From: Deltaproteobacteria bacterium
GTDB taxonomy: Bacteria; Desulfobacterota; Dissulfuribacteria; Dissulfuribacterales; UBA3076
DNA length: 18,309 nucleotides
Direction: 5' to 3'
Assembly (NCBI GenBank): GCA_030605675.1
Contig: JAUWHV010000031.1
Span: forward strand, 1-18,309
Made by a program: the position numbers and the translations under genes
The notes under the pieces: model-generated
What the model was told of the DNA's origin: nothing
Databases searched by the model: none
The model's input: the letters and a program-made list of their open reading frames with translations, nothing else
Shown here: one piece after another, positions 14,421-18,309 of the stretch
Numbering within the stretch: the stretch's first letter is position 1
Layout: the number at the start of each line of letters is the position of its first letter

Positions 14421-14576
14421 GATTAGCTTTTAGCGGTTAGCTATTAGTTTAATGATTACAGGAAGTTTTGCTATTACAAAATTAGCTGTTAGCTGTTTAT
14501 CACGGATTACCACACCAATCCGTGATAAACCATTTTTCAAAGCTAAACGCTAATGGCTAACAGCTAACCGCTTAAC
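14421..14576. repeat. TTAGCNN / GCTAANN arrays around a perfect 14-bp hairpin
   Basis: TTAGCNN units occur at 14421-14448 (four) and 14481-14494 (two). Five complementary GCTAANN units occur at 14542-14576, so the halves can fold on each other. At the centre, 14495-14508 and 14517-14530 form a perfect 14-bp stem (GTTTATCACGGATT) with an 8-base loop. On the minus strand the hairpin comes after rpsB and before tsf, so it could partly terminate or process the rpsB-tsf transcript. The only T-run lies on the other strand. Confidence 0.8.
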
Positions 14577-14583
14577 TTAGGTT

Positions 14584-15471
14584 TTATGAAGCACCTGCCT
14601 CAGAACCGGCATCCTCGCCTGTAGCGACTTCAGAGGTAGCGACTTCACTGACAACAGCAGCTTCACCGGCAACGTCTTCACTGACAGCAACTTCAGCAAC
14701 GGCTACTTCCACCACCTCACCTGTGGTATCATCGCCCGCCATTTCCTCTTCAATTTCTTTGTCAGTAGCTGCCTGCTGGGCCTCTGCAAACCTTTGCCTG
14801 CCTTCCAGGGATGCATTTGCCATTAAAGATGAAATAAGGCGTATGGCCCGAATGGCATCATCGTTTCCCGGAATAATGTAATCTATACCGTCAGGATCAC
14901 AGTTGGTATCAACTATTGCAATCACCGGAATTCCGAGCTTGTTGGCTTCCTTTACTGCGATCTGCTCATTCCTTGAGTCCACAACAAAAACAGCAGAGGG
15001 CAACGAACCCATATCTTTTATTCCACCAAGGTTGCGATCCAGCTTCTGGCGCAACCTGTCCATACGAAGGATCTCTTTCTTGGGAAAACGCTCGATAGTG
15101 CCGTCTTCAAACATGGCTTCAAGACGTTTCAGACGATCAATACCCTTCTGGATGGTCTGGAAATTTGTGAGCATCCCACCCAACCAACGGCTGTTTACAA
15201 AGGGCATTTCGCATCGATTGGCTTCCTCAACTATGGAATCCTGGGCCTGTTTCTTGGTACCAACGAAAAGTAACTTCCCTCCCTGGGCAACCGTCTCTAT
15301 CACAAACTCATAGGCAACCCTGAAAAGCTTTACGGTCTTCTGGAGATCTATAATATAGATTCCGTTTCTGGCGCCGAAGATGTAAGGCTTCATCTTGGGA
15401 TTCCATCGTCTGGTCTGATGCCCGAAGTGGACACCTGCTTCAAGCAACTGTTTCATTGTAACGTAAGCCAT
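14584..15471 (-). CDS. rpsB: 30S ribosomal protein S2 with acidic C-terminal tail
   Basis: S2 binds the 30S subunit late in assembly and is needed to hold S1. Residues 1 to about 234 are a standard S2: MKQLLEAGVHFGHQTRRWNPKMKPYIFG, FVGTKKQAQDSIVEEA, RWLGGMLTNFQTIQKGI, PSAVFVVDSRNEQIAVKEANKLGIPVIAIVDTNCDPD and YIIPGNDDAIRAI. The last 61 residues are an Ala/Val/Glu-rich tail with repeated SEVAT-like units and no conserved S2 sequence. I chose ATG 15471 because AAGGAG precedes it and homology starts there; an in-frame start at 15534 would add 21 unconserved residues. It heads the minus-strand operon, and a long spacer separates it from tsf. Confidence 0.96.
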   Translation of the reverse strand: MAYVTMKQLLEAGVHFGHQTRRWNPKMKPYIFGARNGIYIIDLQKTVKLFRVAYEFVIETVAQGGKLLFVGTKKQAQDSIVEEANRCEMPFVNSRWLGGMLTNFQTIQKGIDRLKRLEAMFEDGTIERFPKKEILRMDRLRQKLDRNLGGIKDMGSLPSAVFVVDSRNEQIAVKEANKLGIPVIAIVDTNCDPDGIDYIIPGNDDAIRAIRLISSLMANASLEGRQRFAEAQQAATDKEIEEEMAGDDTTGEVVEVAVAEVAVSEDVAGEAAVVSEVATSEVATGEDAGSEAGAS

Positions 15472-15530
15472 AGTTTCTCCTTGAGATAAATGTGGTTTTT
15501 CCTCCGTCCAGCCATAAAAACACCCTTCCA

Positions 15531-15550
15531 CCATCTGACAACACAGACGG
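15531..15550 (-). promoter_or_regulatory. Hairpin in the rpsB leader
   Basis: On the minus strand CCGTCTG and CAGATGG pair over seven positions (one G-U) around a 6-base loop, about 60 bases before the rpsB start. S2 leaders are autoregulated in some bacteria, so this may be a protein-binding element. It does not match a leader motif that I can name. Confidence 0.25.
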
Positions 15551-15598
15551 CACCACAGGGTCTCACTGAACGTGCGTTATCAACAGTAAAATCGACTC

Positions 15599-15627
15599 TA
15601 TTTACCATCTAAGTATTGATTTAGCAA
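15599..15627 (-). promoter_or_regulatory. Possible promoter for the rpsB operon
   Basis: On the minus strand TTGCTA (15627-15622), a 17-base spacer and TAAATA (15604-15599) form a weak -35/-10 pair, about 130 bases before rpsB. A strong promoter is expected for this operon and this is only the best candidate I can see. Confidence 0.25.
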
Positions 15628-15672
15628 GCTATCCTTAAGATAACCGTTCACACTTTTTTAAAAAAGACATGT

Positions 15673-15739
15673 CTCACGCAAAGGCGCAAAGGCGCAAATT
15701 TTTCTTGTGTTTCTTTGCGCCTTTGCGCCTTTGCGTGAG
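15673..15739. repeat. 26-bp perfect inverted repeat made of CGCAAAGG units
   Basis: The arms 15673-15698 and 15714-15739 are perfectly complementary over 26 bp, with a 15-base T-rich loop. The arms consist of CGCAAAGG units with an 8-base period, unlike the 7-base arrays elsewhere. It sits between the diverging rpsB and transporter genes, upstream of both start regions. Short CGCAAAGG-type repeats are known to be dispersed in several bacterial genomes; role unknown. Confidence 0.9.
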
Positions 15740-15750
15740 TCTCTTATTAC
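15725..15750 (+). repeat. 26-bp direct repeat upstream of rpsB
   Basis: This copy matches 14385-14410 at 25 of 26 positions and overlaps the right arm of the 15673-15739 inverted repeat. Confidence 0.8.
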
Positions 15751-15760
15751 AAAGATGGAC

Positions 15761-15789
15761 TTGAATGAAGCTGGTAGTTAAGTCATAGT
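15761..15789 (+). promoter_or_regulatory. Possible promoter for the NSS transporter
   Basis: TTGAAT (15761-15766) and CATAGT (15784-15789), with a 17-base spacer, lie 32 bases before the transporter ATG, beyond the large hairpin. Both boxes match the sigma-70 consensus at four of six positions. Confidence 0.35.
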
Positions 15790-15821
15790 AGGGCTTATTC
15801 ATAGAATACAGGGGATTCTTG

Positions 15822-17342
15822 ATGGAATTGCAAAGGGAGCAATGGAAAACCCAACTCGGTTTTGTATTTGCCGCCGTGGGCTCTGCAGTGGGTCTCGGGA
15901 ATATCTGGAGATTCAGTTATATGGCCTACAGTCACGGAGGCGGCGCATTCCTCATTCCATACATCATTGCCCTTTTGTCAGCAGGGATACCTTTATTGAT
16001 ACTGGAATTCGCCCTTGGACATGAACGTATGGGTTCGGCGCCCCTTGCCTTTGCAAAGATAAATAAAAACTGGGAATGGCTTGGCTGGTGGGCGGTCATT
16101 TTTGTAATGTTCGGTATTGTTTTATACTATTCAGTTATTATCGCATGGTGCCTGAACTTCTTTTTTCTCTCTTTCTATCTTGGCTGGGGAGATGACCCCA
16201 ATGCCTTTTTCTTCAATGAATTCCTCGCGGTAAGTAAATCTCCCTCTGAGATAGGTCACATCAGGACTCCTATCCTTGTGTCACTCTCTGTTGTCTGGTT
16301 AATAAACTGGGGCATTGTTTTCAGGGGTGTCCGGCGCGGGATAGAATACATAAATAAAATATTCATGCCCCTGCTCTTTTTCTTAACTGCGGTTCTTGTC
16401 TTATGGTCGATTTCGCTCGAGGGTTCCATGATCGGCCTAAGAGCATATCTTGAGCCTGATTTTTCAAAATTATCCGATCCAACTGTCTGGATAGACGCAT
16501 ACAGCCAGATCTTTTTTACTCTGAGTCTTGGTTTCGGCATTATGATAGCTTACGCAAGTTATCTGCCCGGAAAGGCCAACATAACAAAAAATGCAATAGT
16601 AATCGTATTCATAAACAGCGGTTACTCCCTTTTTGCAGGCATTGCCGTATTTTCTGTCCTGGGTTTTATGGCCACCTCGCAGGGAAAGCCCATATCGGAA
16701 GTTGTTTCTCAAAGCATAGGCCTTGCCTTTGTTGCATATCCAAAGGCCGTAAGCCTTATACCCGGAGGAAACCTCTTCGGTGCAATCTTTTTTCTCTGCC
16801 TTGTTGTAGCAGGGCTTTCCTCATCAATATCAATAATAGAGGCCTTTATTTCCGCAACGGTTGACAAGTTTGGCTTCAGAAGAAAGCCTCTCATAACCCT
16901 GGTAACAATCCTGGGCTTTTTTGGCTCGATAATCTTTACTACCCAGGCCGGCCTGCTCTGGTTAGATATCGTAGATCACTTTATTACTCATTACGGACTT
17001 ATAGTCGTAGGTATTGCTGAATGTCTTCTTGTTGGCTGGCTCTTCAATATCAAGGTCCTCAGAAAACATATCAACTCTATTTCTTCGATAAGACTGGGAT
17101 ATTGGTGGGATATCACAATTAAATACTTTGTTCCCTTTGTGCTGGGAGTCATCCTCATTGGAGAGCTCTACACTGAAATCAAACAACCATACGGAGGCTA
17201 CTCCTGGACTTCACTTATCCTGATCGGATGGAACTGGATATTGCTGACAATAATTGCCGCCGTTGTGTTTGCCAGACGACCGTGGAGGACCAAATATTAT
17301 GAAATGGAAGGAAGAAGCCAGAAAACCGGAGGTAATTTTTGA
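15822..17342 (+). CDS. Sodium:neurotransmitter symporter (NSS/SNF) family transporter
   Basis: This 506-residue inner-membrane protein belongs to the NSS family (LeuT fold), which uses the Na+ gradient to import amino acids or related amines. The first helix carries the family signature GSAVGLGNIWRFSYMAYSHGGGAFLIPYI, which forms part of the Na+ and substrate sites in LeuT. The remaining sequence shows about 11 or 12 hydrophobic helices, including EWLGWWAVIFVMFGIVLYYS (helix 3), GLRAYLEPDFSKL before helix 6, and FFTLSLGFGIMIAYASYLP. ATG 15822 has GGGGA 6 bases upstream; a TTG one codon earlier is also in frame. The substrate cannot be deduced. The stop overlaps the rarA TTG start by 4 bases, an unexpected pairing of transport with replication repair. 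Confidence 0.95.
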   Translation: MELQREQWKTQLGFVFAAVGSAVGLGNIWRFSYMAYSHGGGAFLIPYIIALLSAGIPLLILEFALGHERMGSAPLAFAKINKNWEWLGWWAVIFVMFGIVLYYSVIIAWCLNFFFLSFYLGWGDDPNAFFFNEFLAVSKSPSEIGHIRTPILVSLSVVWLINWGIVFRGVRRGIEYINKIFMPLLFFLTAVLVLWSISLEGSMIGLRAYLEPDFSKLSDPTVWIDAYSQIFFTLSLGFGIMIAYASYLPGKANITKNAIVIVFINSGYSLFAGIAVFSVLGFMATSQGKPISEVVSQSIGLAFVAYPKAVSLIPGGNLFGAIFFLCLVVAGLSSSISIIEAFISATVDKFGFRRKPLITLVTILGFFGSIIFTTQAGLLWLDIVDHFITHYGLIVVGIAECLLVGWLFNIKVLRKHINSISSIRLGYWWDITIKYFVPFVLGVILIGELYTEIKQPYGGYSWTSLILIGWNWILLTIIAAVVFARRPWRTKYYEMEGRSQKTGGNF

Positions 17343-18309
17343 CCCAGATCCCCCTTGCTGAGCGACTCAGACCAATAGACCTCGATGAATTCGTAGGTCA
17401 GGGGCACCTTCTGAACCAGGACAAGATCCTGAACACCCTATTAGACCGGGGGACTATCCCTTCGCTGATCCTCTGGGGACCGCCGGGATGCGGAAAGACC
17501 ACCCTTGCCAGGATTTTTGCGCGGAGATTAGAATCCGACTTTGTTTCTTTCTCTGCGGTCCTTTCCGGCGTAAAGGAGCTCAGGGTCGTCATAGATGACG
17601 CAAAGGAAAACACCAAATACAACGGACCACATACCATCTTGTTTGTTGACGAGATACACCGTTTTAACAAGGCCCAGCAGGATGCATTTCTCCCCCACGT
17701 TGAGAGCGGCCTTATTACCCTGATCGGTGCCACTACGGAGAACCCATCCTTTGAAATCATCCCCCCATTACTTTCAAGATGCAGGGTCTTAGTCCTCAAC
17801 CCTTTAGATAAAGAAGCCCTTAATGCCATTTTAAACAGGGCGCTTACCGACACTGAAAGGGGCCTGGGAAGGCTTGAGCTTTCTATTGAACCCGAGGCAA
17901 TAGAGTACCTGATCCAGCGTTCGGATGGTGACGGCAGGACCCTGCTTAACAACCTTGAGGTTGCGGCAGAACTCGCTGTAGCTGCCAGACCTGAAGGTAA
18001 AGGGGCAAACATTACAATAGCCCTTATAGAGGAAGCCATACAGCAGAAGGCCCTGCGCTACGACAAATCCGGAGAGGAGCACTACAACCTGATATCTGCA
18101 TTCCACAAAAGCCTCAGGGGCAGTGACCCTGACGCAGCCCTTTACTGGATGGCCCGGATGCTGGCTGCAGGAGAGGACCCTCATTACATTGCAAGACGGA
18201 TGGTCCGCTTCGCTTCAGAAGATGTGGGAAACGCAGACCCCCAGGCACTGACTCTGGCAATCGATGCCTTGAAGACTTACGATTTCCTCGGGCCTCCGGA
18301 AGGTGAACT
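17339..18309 (+). CDS. rarA: Replication-associated recombination protein A, 3' partial
   Basis: RarA (MgsA) is a AAA+ ATPase of the clamp-loader type that acts at stalled replication forks and interacts with SSB. The frame runs to the right edge of the window (323 full codons), so the C-terminus is missing. It reads PLAERLRPIDLDEFVGQGHLL at the N-terminus, Walker A GPPGCGKTT, Walker B ILFVDEIHRFNKAQQDAF, sensor 1 GATTENPSFEI, and the arginine-finger region LLSRCRV. Also present are the sensor 2 segment DGDGRTLLNNLE and the family block HKSLRGSDPDAALYWMARML with RRMVRFASEDVG. The start is TTG 17339, with GGAGGT at 17328-17333 and 5-base spacing, overlapping the transporter stop (TTGA). The usual length is about 430-450 residues, so roughly a quarter is outside. 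Confidence 0.96.
   Translation, partial: MTQIPLAERLRPIDLDEFVGQGHLLNQDKILNTLLDRGTIPSLILWGPPGCGKTTLARIFARRLESDFVSFSAVLSGVKELRVVIDDAKENTKYNGPHTILFVDEIHRFNKAQQDAFLPHVESGLITLIGATTENPSFEIIPPLLSRCRVLVLNPLDKEALNAILNRALTDTERGLGRLELSIEPEAIEYLIQRSDGDGRTLLNNLEVAAELAVAARPEGKGANITIALIEEAIQQKALRYDKSGEEHYNLISAFHKSLRGSDPDAALYWMARMLAAGEDPHYIARRMVRFASEDVGNADPQALTLAIDALKTYDFLGPPEGE

Larger units (their letters stand above)
14250..14583. other. 334-base spacer between tsf and rpsB
   Basis: Apart from the tsf ribosome binding site at its left end, this spacer consists mostly of the period-7 arrays, the 26-bp direct repeat and the 14-bp hairpin listed separately. I see no ORF with a plausible start and no clear promoter for tsf. 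Confidence 0.8.
15472..15821. other. 350-base divergent spacer between rpsB and the transporter
   Basis: This spacer contains the rpsB leader (15472 to about 15590, with one small hairpin), weak promoter candidates on both strands, and the 26-bp inverted repeat between them. I see no gene in it. Confidence 0.8.

Noticed and set aside
14495..14530. 14-bp hairpin considered as an intrinsic terminator of rpsB
   Set aside because: No T-run follows on the minus strand; it is kept only as a hairpin of unknown role.
15472..15534. 21-residue N-terminal extension of S2
   Set aside because: S2 homology begins at the ATG 15471, which has AAGGAG; the upstream stretch is leader RNA.
17398..18039. 213-codon open frame on the minus strand at the right end
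   Set aside because: The + strand here encodes rarA with intact Walker A and B motifs; the antisense product is Ser-rich and unrecognised.

Overview
The window looks like the chromosome of a free-living Gram-negative bacterium. The most likely group is the Desulfobacterota (former Deltaproteobacteria), judged from gene order, a short one-core EF-Ts, a one-PDZ RseP and the DUF374 acyltransferase. That placement is an inference, not something the sequence proves. Almost all the protein-coding content is conserved housekeeping. I see no prophage, transposase, CRISPR array, tRNA or rRNA.

Layout. 1-2210 (+): the 3' part of a Ppx/GppA phosphatase, overlapping guaB. 2361-3653 (-): cvpA-like gene and a DUF374 acyltransferase. 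3677-6892 (+): xseB, ispA and dxs, that is exonuclease VII small subunit plus two isoprenoid enzymes. 6893-7213: a repeat-rich spacer. 7214-7327 (+): an unannotated 37-residue cysteine-containing ORF. 7347-15471 (-): one long block read right to left as rpsB, tsf, pyrH, frr, uppS, cdsA, dxr, rseP, tsaB and a small zinc-ribbon membrane protein. Between tsf and rseP the genes are fused by 1 to 22 bp overlaps. 15822-18309 (+): an NSS-family sodium symporter, overlapped by a 3'-truncated rarA that starts at TTG.

How the genes work together. dxs and dxr are the first two enzymes of the MEP pathway. ispA and uppS extend the C5 units to farnesyl and undecaprenyl diphosphate, and cdsA makes CDP-diacylglycerol, so lipid-carrier and phospholipid synthesis are concentrated here. 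rpsB, tsf, frr and tsaB serve translation; pyrH and guaB serve nucleotide supply.

The unusual content is in the spacers. Most sizeable spacers carry short arrays with a strict 7-bp period, in several sequence families (TTAGCNN, TTGAATN, TTGAACC, TTGAAAA, TTGAGCT, AGCTGAA). They sit alongside long perfect hairpins, an 86-bp dispersed repeat (two copies), a hairpin repeated directly after the guaB and ispA stops, and a 143-bp element with terminal inverted repeats before dxs. Two of these repeats run into tsaB: one builds its last codons and stop, and another supplies its likely ribosome binding site. I found no convincing new multi-gene system; the repeat landscape and the small cysteine ORF are the items most worth following.
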